Below, one piece after another: positions 23,595 through 36,594 of a stretch of DNA of 42,007 nucleotides (positions are counted from its first letter, which is position 1; the number at the start of each line of letters is the position of its first letter). Below the pieces are notes generated by a model that worked only from the letters and a program-made list of their open reading frames with translations, was not told the DNA's origin and searched no databases. The stretch comes from an uncultured Dialister sp. (GTDB lineage Bacteria; Bacillota; Negativicutes; Veillonellales; Dialisteraceae), in assembly GCA_934178345.1 (NCBI GenBank), contig CAKPQG010000020.1, forward strand, positions 1 through 42,007, given 5' to 3'. Both the position numbers and the translations under genes were made by a program.

Positions 23595-24326
23595 TTATTG
23601 ATTCTTCCCCAGCACCACGCCGAGGTCTTTATATCCCGCTGCCCCATTGAGCTCTTCCTTCGCGGCCGCATTCGCCAGATCATCGATGGCATAGAGGAGC
23701 GGCGCTTTGCCTTCATCGGGGGTGAAGAGCATCAGGACATCGAGCCCTTCACTTCCGGGGAAGAAATAGGAGCGGCAGTACATGGGGAGCTGCATCCCCT
23801 CCGCATTGTATGTGATCAGCCCGCCCGCGGTATAGACATAGGCTTCATCGACATCCAGGCGGCGGAAAGGCTCCAGCGAAGAAAGCTCCACCTTGATCGA
23901 AGAATCAGCGACGGGCCCGATGGCATGGCGCGCCAGACTGAGTACCGTTTCCTCGATCCCCTTTCGAAGCGGGGACGCCGGGTTTAAAAGCGCACGATTC
24001 ATCTGCGTCAGCCGACGCCAGACATATTCATCACGATTCATTTTGAAATATGGCTTCAGCGCTTCTGCCATCTCGACAGGGAGCAGCGCGCGGATGATGT
24101 AGCCGGATGAGAAGCTCTGCTGTTTTGTCAATGTATACTGCAACTGTCCCATCTGATAGGGGATGTCTTTCTCCATAAAATGGAGTGACTCCGTCCCCGC
24201 TGCCTCCCGGTAGGTGAAGCCTTTGGGAAGCGAAGCCGCTGCGACGGCATTCATATCATACGCTTCTCCCCCTGCACAGATCCCTGAGGCCAGCGCGAGC
24301 GCGAGAAGCAAACATTTCCATTTCAT
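23595..24326 (-). CDS. Secreted protein of unknown function (second of a pair)
   Basis: A 243-residue protein with an N-terminal Sec signal peptide (MKWKCLLLALALASGICAGG), so it is probably periplasmic in a diderm cell. SGIC is not a good lipobox. The mature part has PKGFTYREAAGTESLHFMEK, IPYQMGQLQYTLTKQQ, VELSSLEPFRRLDVDEAYVY, MYCRSYFFPGSEGLDVLMLF and a helical C-terminus (YAIDDLANAAAKEEL). I recognise no catalytic motif. The ATG at 24326 has AAAGGGGA about 7 bp upstream. It lies 126 bp after a second secreted-protein gene on the same strand, likely in one transcript. Function unknown. Confidence 0.75.
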   Translation of the reverse strand: MKWKCLLLALALASGICAGGEAYDMNAVAAASLPKGFTYREAAGTESLHFMEKDIPYQMGQLQYTLTKQQSFSSGYIIRALLPVEMAEALKPYFKMNRDEYVWRRLTQMNRALLNPASPLRKGIEETVLSLARHAIGPVADSSIKVELSSLEPFRRLDVDEAYVYTAGGLITYNAEGMQLPMYCRSYFFPGSEGLDVLMLFTPDEGKAPLLYAIDDLANAAAKEELNGAAGYKDLGVVLGKNQ

Positions 24327-24452
24327 GGAAAATCCCCTTTCAAAAGTAAATGCAGCGGTGAAAAAGATTTACGATGTCCTATCGGGATGGAGAGCGCATC
24401 ATAGATCGGAAGCACAGTGCATTTTGAAATCATCGCATGCTTCGCTGCTTTC

Positions 24453-25229
24453 TCATCTCTTCATCCGATAGAATCCATACAGCAAAAGATTCGACAGTTG
24501 ATCGGCCGCCGCATGACTGCCATTCACCTCGATCAGATAGTACTTGTCCCCCGCTTTCAAAAGATTCGCGGAAATCCAGAGGGGAAACGACAAGCCCTTT
24601 TCATTCGTCAGGATGACCTTCGCCTCCTGTCCCCAGCGATAGGTACCGTCTTCATTTTTGAAAGCACGCCAGGGGACGAATTTCAAAATCTTCACCTGCA
24701 TGGAGGGACCTTTTTTCTCGGAGAGCACATGGTCCACCAGTGCCTGAAACTCCGACGTCTGGATCTTCGGCATACCGAAGAGCGAAGTCGGACGCTCTGC
24801 ATCTTCACGGAAGGCCGTCTCCCAGAAACGTGCCGCCTTCGGATGCCCCTCATGGAAGAAATCCTTCTCCGTCCCCGAGATGACATAGATGCCCGCGCTG
24901 TATGTCCCGCGCACGTCCGTCTTGCGGATCTGGTACATGTGCATCGAGTCATAAGGATACGGCGCTTTCTCCGGATACAGCTGCATGCCGGGCGGTACCG
25001 TCAGTATCGACCACATCGCCGCACGCGCAGACTTGCCGTAGTCCTTCTGGTGCGTGCCGGCAATCATGAAATGATTCAGCTGCGAGGCGCCCCCATCCGT
25101 GACGGTCACGTCCTTGGGAAATGGCATCCGCCCCAGGCCTTCGATCACAAGATCCTCAGCAAAAGACAGCGAGAAGCCGCCAAAGACAAGCGCTGCGGAA
25201 AGCGCGAGTGGAAATAGTTTATTTATCAT
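24453..25229 (-). CDS. Secreted protein of unknown function (first of a pair)
   Basis: A 258-residue protein with a clear signal peptide, MINKLFPLALSAALVFGGFS followed by LSFA and likely cleavage before EDLVIEG. The mature protein includes FPKDVTVTDGGASQLNHFMI, SMHMYQIRKTDVRGTYSAGI, MQVKILKFVPWRAFKNEDG and a C-terminal segment KYYLIEVNGSHAAADQLSNL. It has a similar size and architecture to the next gene, and both end in a LhYxIxxx..A-rich helix, so distant homology is possible but unproven. The ATG at 25229 has GAGGAG 5 bp upstream. A TTGCGA-17-TACAAT promoter lies upstream. Confidence 0.75.
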   Translation of the reverse strand: MINKLFPLALSAALVFGGFSLSFAEDLVIEGLGRMPFPKDVTVTDGGASQLNHFMIAGTHQKDYGKSARAAMWSILTVPPGMQLYPEKAPYPYDSMHMYQIRKTDVRGTYSAGIYVISGTEKDFFHEGHPKAARFWETAFREDAERPTSLFGMPKIQTSEFQALVDHVLSEKKGPSMQVKILKFVPWRAFKNEDGTYRWGQEAKVILTNEKGLSFPLWISANLLKAGDKYYLIEVNGSHAAADQLSNLLLYGFYRMKR

Positions 25230-25265
25230 GGCGTCTCCTCGAAAAAAGATACAAAAGTCTAACGT

Positions 25266-25307
25266 CTCCTAGTCACTAGTCCCCAGTCCCCAGTCACCAG
25301 TCCCTAT
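25266..25307. repeat. Short heptad array in a 5' leader
   Basis: Six 7-bp units (CTAGTCA-, CTAGTCC-, CCAGTCC- and CCAGTCA-type) lie between the promoter at 25320-25348 and the secreted-protein start, so the array would be part of the mRNA leader. Confidence 0.7.
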
Positions 25308-25319
25308 CATATCTATTCT

Positions 25320-25348
25320 ATTGTAGAGAATCTCGAAGAAATTCGCAA
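25320..25348 (-). promoter_or_regulatory. Promoter of the secreted-protein pair
   Basis: TTGCGA (25343-25348), 17-bp spacer, TACAAT (25320-25325) on the minus strand. Confidence 0.55.
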
Positions 25349-25424
25349 GAGGAAAGCACGGTGACCTGCGGCAAGTAGCTGCTGCCCAGTAAATACGCCG
25401 GATCGTGCAGAACACCCTCCATAC

Positions 25425-25456
25425 AAAAAGCAGTCCCCACGATGTGAGGACTGCTT
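25425..25456 (-). terminator. rpoBC terminator
   Basis: An AAGCAGTCCTCAC/GTGGGGACTGCTTTTT hairpin (minus strand) with T-run, 21 bp after the rpoC stop. Confidence 0.88.
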
Positions 25457-25477
25457 CGGCTATGCCTGATGCATCAA

Positions 25478-28400
25478 TTATTCCGCATCGGATCCGGTTT
25501 CGAACGATTCACCCTTATGGATGACATTCAGCTTGCGATAACGGGACATGCCGGTACCAGCCGGGATGAGTTTGCCGATGATGACATTTTCCTTGAGGCC
25601 GAGGAGCGGATCTTCCTTGCCTTTGATCGCTGCTTCGGTGAGGACACGGGTGGTTTCCTGGAAGGAAGCGGCGGAGAGGAAGGAGTCGGTCGCAAGAGCT
25701 GCCTTGGTGGTACCAAGGAGCAGGTTTTCGCCGACGGCTCTTTCTTTGCCTTCGTCGTCGAGACGCTGGTTCATCGCACGGAATGCGACGATGTCGACCG
25801 TCTCGCCCGGGAGCCAGCCGGAGCCGCCCGGTTCGGTGATCTTGATCTTACGCAGCATCTGATGGACGATGATTTCGATGTGTTTATCGTTGATTTCTAC
25901 GCCCTGGCTGCGGTAAACCTTCTGGACTTCCTTGACGATATAGTTCTGGGTCGCCTGTACGCCGAGGACATCAAGGATATCGTGCGGGTTGACGTTACCT
26001 TCGAAGAGGCGGGTGCCGGCTTTGATGAATTCGCCGTTTGTGACGGAGATCTTCTTCGCTACCGGGATTTTTTCGCTTTCCGGAGCGATTTCCGGATTAT
26101 CGCTGGTGATGGTAATGATTTTGACATTCGGGTTATCTTCCGCACTGGTGATGGAAACGGTGCCATCGATACGGGAAATGATCGCATTGCCCTTTGGCTT
26201 GCGGGCTTCGAACAATTCTTCGACTCGTGGAAGACCCTGTGTAATATCTTCTGCGGAAGCAACGCCGCCGGTATGGAAGGTACGCATGGTCAGCTGGGTA
26301 CCCGGTTCACCGATGGACTGTGCAGCGATGATGCCGACTGCTTCGCCGATTTCTACGTGACGGCCGGTTGCCAGATTTCTGCCATAGCACTTCGCGCAGA
26401 CGCCGTGAGCGGAATGGCAGGTGAGGATGGAACGAACCTTCAGCTTGTCGTAGTATTTCTGGATTTCTTCTGCCTGTGCATCGGAAATTTCTTCGTTCTT
26501 CTTCGCGATGACTTCGCCGGTGGTCGGGTTCACGACATCTTCGAGCGGGCAGCGGCCTGCGATACGGTCAGCCAGAGACTCGATCGGCTGGCCTTTTTCT
26601 TCGATGAGGGAGACTTCGACACCTTCGGCTTCATCCATACGGACTTTGAGTACCGGGATATCGGAAGCGAGGATCTTCTCTGCGACATCGCTGTCGATGA
26701 CGGTGCCTGCCGGGAAGAGGACATTGCCTTGGCGGTCATAGGCATCTTCTTCGAGTTTCTTGCCTGCGAAGTGAACGGTCAGATGATGGCGCATCGCGCG
26801 GTTGTATTCAGCGACAGCATCCTGTGTGCCGAGGTCGAAGGTCTTGGGTTCTGCGGCTTCGATGCCGTCAGCGGTCGGGATGATGACGGAAATATGTTCT
26901 ACGAGGTGACGGTTCAGCAGGGTCACATCGTCCGCATCGAGGGTCTTGCCCTTGACGAGAAGAATATCTCCATTTCTGCGGTCGAGGACATCTTCATTAA
27001 GAACTGCACCGAGGAGTGTCTGCTTGAGACCCATGATGGTCTTCTTGACTTCCGGCTGGGAAGCGATGAGGCTCTGTTCTCTGTCGAAATTCAGGACCTG
27101 TACGTCGCAGTCTTCTTCACGGACGATGACGTCCTGAGAAACGTCGACCAGTCGGCGGGTGAGGTAACCGGAGTCTGCGGTACGGAGTGCGGTATCGGCG
27201 AGACCCTTACGAGCGCCGTGGGAAGAGGTGAAGTAGTCGAGGACGGTCAGGCCTTCACGGAAGTTTGCCTTTACCGGGAGTTCGACGGTCTTACCGGAGG
27301 TATCGGCGATCAGGCCGCGCATGCCGGCCAGCTGACGGATCTGGTTATCGTTACCACGGGCACCAGACTGGGCCATCATGGTCAGCGGGTTGAACTTCAC
27401 CATGGAGCTCTTCATCGCAGCACCGACTTCGTCGGTCTTCTTGCTCCATACTTCGACGACTCTTCTGTATCTTTCGTCATCGGTCATGAGGCCGCGGCGG
27501 AAGAATTTCTTGATCTGTTCGACTTTTTTGTCGCCGTCTGCCAGGATCTTATCTTTTTCCGGTGGCACAGCGACATCGTAGATGCCGATGGAAATGCCGG
27601 AAACGAGAGCGTAGTGGAAGCCGAGGGCTTTCACGGAGTCGAGCAGGTCGCCCGTCGCCTTGAATCCGAGTTTCTTGAAGCAGTCATTGACGAGCTTGCC
27701 CATCTGCTTCTTGCCGATGGTGATGCCGAGGCCGTTGTTTTCGACGGTGTAGGTCTTGCCGTTTTCATCTACGCGCTTTTCATGACGCTTGTAGAAGAAA
27801 CGCAGTTCTCTCGGGATCGCATAGTTGAAAATCAGGCGGCCTGGTGTGGTGATGACAAGATCGTCGTCGGTTTCATTGAATCCGTCCGGACGGTCTTCCT
27901 TCGGGATGAAGACTTTGATAAAGTCATGGATCTTGATCTGATGCAGGTTGTACGCCAGCATGACTTCGTCATAGCCGGTGTAAGCGCGAAGCTCGGAGGT
28001 ATCCATCTCGTCTTCGGCTTTTTTCCACTGCTTCATGACATCGAATTTCGCCTTCGGATTTTCTTTCTTTTCTTCATCGGTGAAATCGACCTTCGTATCG
28101 TTGGCTGTCTGTACGATGGTGAGGTAGTAGGAGCCAAGGATCATATCCTGCGAAGGAATAGCGACTGGCTTGCCGTCCTTCGTGGACAGGATGTTATTGA
28201 TGGAGAGCATCAGGGTACGTGCTTCAGCCTGCGCTTCGACGGACAGCGGCAGATGGCAGGCCATCTGGTCACCGTCGAAGTCAGCGTTGTAGCCTGGGCA
28301 TACAAGCGGATGCAGCTTGATCGCGCGGCCTTCCCAGAGGATCGGTTCGAAAGCCTGGATACCGAGTCTGTGCAGCGTCGGTGCGCGGTTCAGGAGGACC

Positions 28401-29629
28401 GGGTGTTCCTTGATGACATCGCCAAGGACTTCCCAGACTTCCGGAGCGAGCTTATCGACCTTCTTGCGTGCCGCTTTGAGGTTGCTTGCGACGCCTCTCT
28501 TGATGAGTTCATGCATGATGAACGGTTTGAAGAGTTCGATCGCCATTTCCTTCGGCAGGCCGCACTGGTACATTTTGAGTTCCGGACCGACAACGATAAC
28601 GGAACGACCGGAATAGTCGACACGTTTGCCGAGGAGGTTCTGACGGAAACGGCCCTGCTTGCCCTTCAGCATGTCGGAGAGGGATTTCAGCGGGCGGTTG
28701 CCCGGGCCGGAGACGGCGCGTCCGCGACGGCCGTTATCGATCAGGGCATCGACAGCTTCCTGCAGCATACGTTTTTCGTTTCTGATGATGATTTCCGGAG
28801 CGCCGAGTTCCAGAAGTCTCTTCAGACGGTTATTTCTATTGATGACGCGGCGATAAAGGTCATTCAGGTCGGAGGTGGCGAAACGGCCGCCATCGAGCTG
28901 GACCATCGGGCGCAGATCCGGAGGGATGACCGGCAGGACGGAGAGGATCATCCATTCCGGCTTGTTGCCGGAATGCAGGAAGGCTTCGACTTCTTCGAGA
29001 CGACGGATGCATCTGACCTTGCGCTGGCCGCTGCCTTCTTCGATCTCTTTCTGCAGTGCTTTTTCCAGCTTTGGCAGATCGAGCTCTTTCAGCAGGTACT
29101 GGATGGCTTCTGCGCCCATCTGGGCTTTGAATGCTTTCTTGCCATAAGTAGCTACGGCATCCTGATATTCCTGTTCATTCAGGACCTGGCACTTTGACAG
29201 GTTCGTATCGCCCGGATCGAGGACGATATAAGCAGCGAAGTAGAGGACTCTTTCGAGCTGGCGAGGAGAGATTTCAAGGATGAGGCCGATACGGGACGGC
29301 GTACCCTTGAAGTACCAGATATGGGAAACCGGGCAGGCTAGAGAAATATGGCCCATGCGTTCACGGCGGACTTTGGAAGAGGTGACTTCGACGCCGCACT
29401 TGTCGCAGACGGTGCCTCTGTAACGCATCTTCTTGTACTTGCCGCATTTGCATTCCCAGTCTTTGGTCGGTCCGAAAATCTTTTCACAGAAGAGACCGTC
29501 GGTTTCTGCCTTCAGGGTTCTGTAATTGATGGTTTCCGGCTTCGTCACTTCCCCGTGAGACCATTCAAGGATCTTTTCCGGAGAAGCGATACCGATTTTC
29601 ATGGAATCAAATTCATTTACATCTAACAA
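25478..29629 (-). CDS. rpoC: DNA-directed RNA polymerase subunit beta'
   Basis: Largest core subunit of RNA polymerase. The 1383 residues include the zinc-binding region ECKCGKYKKMRYRGTVCDKC, the catalytic NADFDGDQMACHLPLS holding three magnesium-binding aspartates, the trigger-loop region around GARGNDNQIRQLAGMRGL, the second zinc site (CHSAHGVCAKCYG) and IGEAVGIIAAQSIGEPGTQL. The start is a TTG at 29629 (MLDVNEFDSM), with AAAGGAG about 10 bp upstream and 23 bp after rpoB. It is longer than B. subtilis RpoC. Part of the extra length is a repeated module near residues 886-914 and 965-994 that resembles the normal motif at 1038-1067. Second gene of the rpoBC operon, with its own terminator. 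Confidence 0.98.
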   Translation of the reverse strand: MLDVNEFDSMKIGIASPEKILEWSHGEVTKPETINYRTLKAETDGLFCEKIFGPTKDWECKCGKYKKMRYRGTVCDKCGVEVTSSKVRRERMGHISLACPVSHIWYFKGTPSRIGLILEISPRQLERVLYFAAYIVLDPGDTNLSKCQVLNEQEYQDAVATYGKKAFKAQMGAEAIQYLLKELDLPKLEKALQKEIEEGSGQRKVRCIRRLEEVEAFLHSGNKPEWMILSVLPVIPPDLRPMVQLDGGRFATSDLNDLYRRVINRNNRLKRLLELGAPEIIIRNEKRMLQEAVDALIDNGRRGRAVSGPGNRPLKSLSDMLKGKQGRFRQNLLGKRVDYSGRSVIVVGPELKMYQCGLPKEMAIELFKPFIMHELIKRGVASNLKAARKKVDKLAPEVWEVLGDVIKEHPVLLNRAPTLHRLGIQAFEPILWEGRAIKLHPLVCPGYNADFDGDQMACHLPLSVEAQAEARTLMLSINNILSTKDGKPVAIPSQDMILGSYYLTIVQTANDTKVDFTDEEKKENPKAKFDVMKQWKKAEDEMDTSELRAYTGYDEVMLAYNLHQIKIHDFIKVFIPKEDRPDGFNETDDDLVITTPGRLIFNYAIPRELRFFYKRHEKRVDENGKTYTVENNGLGITIGKKQMGKLVNDCFKKLGFKATGDLLDSVKALGFHYALVSGISIGIYDVAVPPEKDKILADGDKKVEQIKKFFRRGLMTDDERYRRVVEVWSKKTDEVGAAMKSSMVKFNPLTMMAQSGARGNDNQIRQLAGMRGLIADTSGKTVELPVKANFREGLTVLDYFTSSHGARKGLADTALRTADSGYLTRRLVDVSQDVIVREEDCDVQVLNFDREQSLIASQPEVKKTIMGLKQTLLGAVLNEDVLDRRNGDILLVKGKTLDADDVTLLNRHLVEHISVIIPTADGIEAAEPKTFDLGTQDAVAEYNRAMRHHLTVHFAGKKLEEDAYDRQGNVLFPAGTVIDSDVAEKILASDIPVLKVRMDEAEGVEVSLIEEKGQPIESLADRIAGRCPLEDVVNPTTGEVIAKKNEEISDAQAEEIQKYYDKLKVRSILTCHSAHGVCAKCYGRNLATGRHVEIGEAVGIIAAQSIGEPGTQLTMRTFHTGGVASAEDITQGLPRVEELFEARKPKGNAIISRIDGTVSITSAEDNPNVKIITITSDNPEIAPESEKIPVAKKISVTNGEFIKAGTRLFEGNVNPHDILDVLGVQATQNYIVKEVQKVYRSQGVEINDKHIEIIVHQMLRKIKITEPGGSGWLPGETVDIVAFRAMNQRLDDEGKERAVGENLLLGTTKAALATDSFLSAASFQETTRVLTEAAIKGKEDPLLGLKENVIIGKLIPAGTGMSRYRKLNVIHKGESFETGSDAE

Positions 29630-29652
29630 TTGATTAGCGCTCCTTTCCGGAA

Positions 29653-33456
<3,804 letters not shown>

Positions 33457-33610
33457 TCCTTGCCTCACCCTTTCATTAAAACAACATGGCTTTCTTCCTC
33501 CCGGAAAAAAGAAGCAGGAAATCGAACCAATCATCGAGTCCCTGCCTGCCTCCGGAAGCATTACATCACCTATTATATATACTCTACTAAAAGAACCGTT
33601 GCGAATAAAA

Positions 33611-33639
33611 ATTATATCACACAATGTCAATATCCGCAA
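33611..33639 (-). promoter_or_regulatory. rpoBC promoter
   Basis: TATAAT (33611-33616) with TTGCGG (33634-33639) at a 17-bp spacing on the minus strand. A second TATAAT-like box lies about 35 bp downstream (near 33575-33580). The leader to rpoB is about 150 nt. Confidence 0.6.
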
Positions 33640-33811
33640 TGATTCTATCGAAAATCTGCATAAAAATTTCTTCTATAACGTGCATGGTCTATTTTCTTTT
33701 ATAGAAATTATCATACGCCATATAAAAGTTTTTATGCGTCAATTTTTCTATTGACTTTTTCAAGATCCTCGTTCCGGCCTATTCTAGCATTGTACTCTGA
33801 AAAATGCAAGG

Positions 33812-34045
33812 GGCGGTTAGTGGGTTCAGGGTTAGCCCATGAGGCGTGCTGCCCCTTGATTACGTGCGAAAGAGGGGGAGCGGGTTCAACAGGTTCAGAG
33901 GGTTCAACGGGGGTTGTGCGGCGCATAAAAATCAGAAGCGCCGCGAAGGTTTGAAAATAGCTGTTTTCTCGTATCACAAACCTAATCCCTAGCCACTAAT
34001 CCCTAGCTACCAGTCACAAGTCACTAGTCACTAGTCACTCGAGAT
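33812..34045. repeat. Composite intergenic repeat block (E-B-A)
   Basis: TTCAGGGTTAGCCCATGAGG, CCCCTTGATTACGTGCGAAA, GTGCGGCGCATAAAAATCAG, AAGCGCCGCGAAGGTTTGAA, TTTTCTCGTATCACAAACCT, then heptads ending CACTAGT, CACTCGA. No gene lies in 33640-34108. Confidence 0.85.
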
Positions 34046-34063
34046 TTCCCCAGCCTTCAAAAA

Positions 34064-34072
34064 TGCTATACT
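34064..34072 (+). promoter_or_regulatory. Extended -10 promoter of the AAA ATPase gene
   Basis: TGCTATACT is an extended -10 (TGnTATAAT-like). A weak TTTCCC is 16 bp upstream, just past the end of a heptad array. Confidence 0.5.
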
Positions 34073-34108
34073 ATAAGAAAAACGATTTCCACGAAAGAAG
34101 GAACCCCT

Positions 34109-36385
34109 ATGAAGCCAACCATGCCAGAGAGACGCGCTTCTCTTATCACTTCTATCTCACTCACGCCGCCTATCTTTGTAAACGCAAACTTCACACCTAC
34201 CACGCTGAATCTCATCTACGGTGAGAACGGCAGCGGTAAGACCACGCTCGCGCATGCGATTTCCGAAAAAGAGGGGCTTACCTGGGCGGATGGTACAAAA
34301 GAGGAAAGCATCGAGGTCCTTCACTTCGATCGTACATTTGCCGCGGAAAATATGCAGGGCGACCAAGAGCTCCCTGGCGTCTTCCTCATGGGAAAGGCGA
34401 ACATCGACACAGAGGGCCGTCTGGCAGCGCTCCTCGCCCGCCGGCGCGAGCTCGAAGAAGAGAAGAACGCGCTCGCTAAAGAAGTCCAACAGCTCTCTGA
34501 AAACAGGGAAAAGCAGCAGACCGCCCTTCGCGAACAACTCTGGCAAGAGGGCGAAGGATTCCGCAAAACCTTTCCTCGCTGTCTCGGCAAGGCAAGAACC
34601 ACAAAGAAAGCCTTCGCTTACGAAGCCTTCTCACTCCTTCGCGAGCCCACGGCCCCCGCTCTCTCCATCGATGAGCTTTGCTCCCTCTATGACACGGCCT
34701 TTAGTGATAATGACAAGAAACTACCGCCCCTCATGACCATCGAAGACCCCGAGTGCCTCGATCATCTGGAAGGCGCAGACATCCTTGCCCGCCCCATCAT
34801 GAGCCGCGACGACTCCCCCTTCACCGCCTTCCTCACCTCACTCTCCGCGACCGACTGGGTGCGCTACGGTCATGACCACTACCATGAAAAAGCCGCAGAC
34901 CGCTGCCCCTACTGCCAGCAGACACTCCCCGCGGATTTCGAAGAACAGATGGCGCGCGCCTTCGACGAACAGTACAAGAAAGACCTTGCAGCCATTTCTG
35001 AATTCAAAGAAATCTACCGAAAGACCGCAGGACGCCTCTACATCGCCCTGACAAAGATCCCACCGGAGTGCTCGCTTGATACAAACTGGCAGGAATTCCA
35101 GGCGCGCCTCGTCATCCTGAAATCCGCGATTTCCGAAAATATAAAAGCCATCGAAGAAAAGGAGAACACCCCTTCCAAAGTCATAGAACTCTCCCCCCTC
35201 TCCGTCTATCTAGGCGACCTCTCCGACCTTCTCGCCAGCTGGAATCAAAAGATCCAAACGCACAATGAAACCATCGACCACCGCGTCACCCGGCAGAACG
35301 ACTGCCAAGCCGCCGTCAGAAACGCCATGCACGTCCGCCTCGCCCCCACACTGAAGCGAGGACAAGACGAAGCATGCGCCGTCAAAGAGCAGGAAAGACA
35401 AATCGAAACCCGCCGTCAGGACATCGAGCGCTCCCTTCTTGAAGTGAAATCTTCGATTTCCAAAGAGCGCAGCCACTTCGCAGACACCAGCACCGCTATG
35501 GAAGAAATGAACCGCCTCCTCGACGAAACAGGCTTCAGCGGATTTCACCTCGAAGACAGCGGCCAGCACACCTACCGACTCCTCCGCTCCGACGGCAGCC
35601 TCGCCACCGGCCTCAGCGACGGCGAGAAACAATTCCTTGGCTACCTCTACTTCGCCAGCCTCGCCTTCGGCACGAAAGGGAGCGGAACAGAAAAGCAAAA
35701 AATTCTCATCATCGACGACCCCGCAGCCCTCATGGACAAGAAAGCCTCCGCAGCAGCCGCCTCCCTCACCCGAGAACTCGTCACCGCCTGCCTCCTCCAC
35801 ACAGATCCAGTGACCTACCAGAAGAAATTCTCTGCTGCCAAAGAAGCCCCCATCACCCAGCTCTTCCTCCTCACCCACGACACCAGCCTCTTCAGCGACA
35901 TCGCCGACCCCCTCACACAGGAGTGGGATACCACCGCCTTCTTCCTCCTGGAAAAAGAAAAAGATGCGACTCGCGTAGAGCCACTGATCCACTGCGAGCA
36001 GGGCAAACGCTGGATGAACATCCTCCCTGCCCTCGCATGCGACGCCCGCCTCTGGCAGCGCTACCGCGACACCGTCGATCCGCGCCTCCTCCTTCGCACC
36101 TGCCGCACCCTCATCTTCGAATACTTCCTCCAAACGAAACACCTCACCCGCGCCGCCCTCCGCAGCGCCATCACCCGGCACGCGGCTGCCTTCCAGGCAG
36201 ACCACGGCCCCCAAGGCCTCCGCATCGCATACGCCTTCATCCTCTATTTAGACGACGCCGCGGAGAGCTACAGCCAGCTCGCCTCTCTCCCACCCGAACG
36301 CGCCCTCCCGCTCCTCCGAGCCATCTGCCAGCGCTTCTTCCTCGTCATGAGAGAGGAAATGTATTTCCGGCAAATGAGCCAGTGA
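34109..36385 (+). CDS. AAA family ATPase with zinc-hook motif (AAA_13, RloC/PrrC-like); candidate defence protein
   Basis: A 758-residue SMC/ABC-type ATPase. Walker A is YGENGSGKTTL (about 37-47). Long coiled-coil segments flank a CPYC motif (C266-x2-C269, in RCPYCQQTLP), which resembles a Rad50-type zinc hook. The ABC signature-like LSDGEKQFLGYLYFASLAF lies near 500, Walker B KILIIDDPAALMD near 533 and the H-loop LLTHDTSLFSDI near 588. A C-terminal helical domain (about 620-758) contains RTCRTLIFEYFLQTKH. This order matches AAA_13 proteins, including RloC and PrrC, whose C-terminal domain cuts tRNA anticodons. I cannot confirm the nuclease triad, so an ATPase without nuclease is possible. 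The ATG has GAAGGA 6-7 bp upstream. It is a single-gene transcript; no restriction genes are adjacent. Confidence 0.75.
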   Translation: MKPTMPERRASLITSISLTPPIFVNANFTPTTLNLIYGENGSGKTTLAHAISEKEGLTWADGTKEESIEVLHFDRTFAAENMQGDQELPGVFLMGKANIDTEGRLAALLARRRELEEEKNALAKEVQQLSENREKQQTALREQLWQEGEGFRKTFPRCLGKARTTKKAFAYEAFSLLREPTAPALSIDELCSLYDTAFSDNDKKLPPLMTIEDPECLDHLEGADILARPIMSRDDSPFTAFLTSLSATDWVRYGHDHYHEKAADRCPYCQQTLPADFEEQMARAFDEQYKKDLAAISEFKEIYRKTAGRLYIALTKIPPECSLDTNWQEFQARLVILKSAISENIKAIEEKENTPSKVIELSPLSVYLGDLSDLLASWNQKIQTHNETIDHRVTRQNDCQAAVRNAMHVRLAPTLKRGQDEACAVKEQERQIETRRQDIERSLLEVKSSISKERSHFADTSTAMEEMNRLLDETGFSGFHLEDSGQHTYRLLRSDGSLATGLSDGEKQFLGYLYFASLAFGTKGSGTEKQKILIIDDPAALMDKKASAAAASLTRELVTACLLHTDPVTYQKKFSAAKEAPITQLFLLTHDTSLFSDIADPLTQEWDTTAFFLLEKEKDATRVEPLIHCEQGKRWMNILPALACDARLWQRYRDTVDPRLLLRTCRTLIFEYFLQTKHLTRAALRSAITRHAAAFQADHGPQGLRIAYAFILYLDDAAESYSQLASLPPERALPLLRAICQRFFLVMREEMYFRQMSQ

Positions 36386-36496
36386 GTCCGCTCCGTCCGT
36401 ACAGGCTGACGTTTTTTCACACACGAAAATATGCCAAAGAAACACTCACCTATCTATTTTTCTCACACAAATCCGACGATGCATTCTATATCCGTA

Positions 36497-36526
36497 TTGG
36501 AAAATGAGAAAGTTTGCGCGCATAAT
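36497..36526 (+). promoter_or_regulatory. Possible pilin promoter
   Basis: TTGGAA (36497-36502), 18-bp spacer, CATAAT (36521-36526). The region is much more AT-rich than its surroundings. Confidence 0.4.
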
Positions 36527-36594
36527 TAAGGAAATATATTATGCAAGAAAATATATCGTGCATAGCACCAGTTCCTGCGAAGGAGGCCCATCCC

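Noticed and set aside
35210..36214. 334-residue minus-strand frame opposite the AAA ATPase gene
   Set aside because: It is rich in Glu, Gly and Val as expected for an antisense frame of a C-rich gene, and has no motif. The plus frame has complete Walker motifs.
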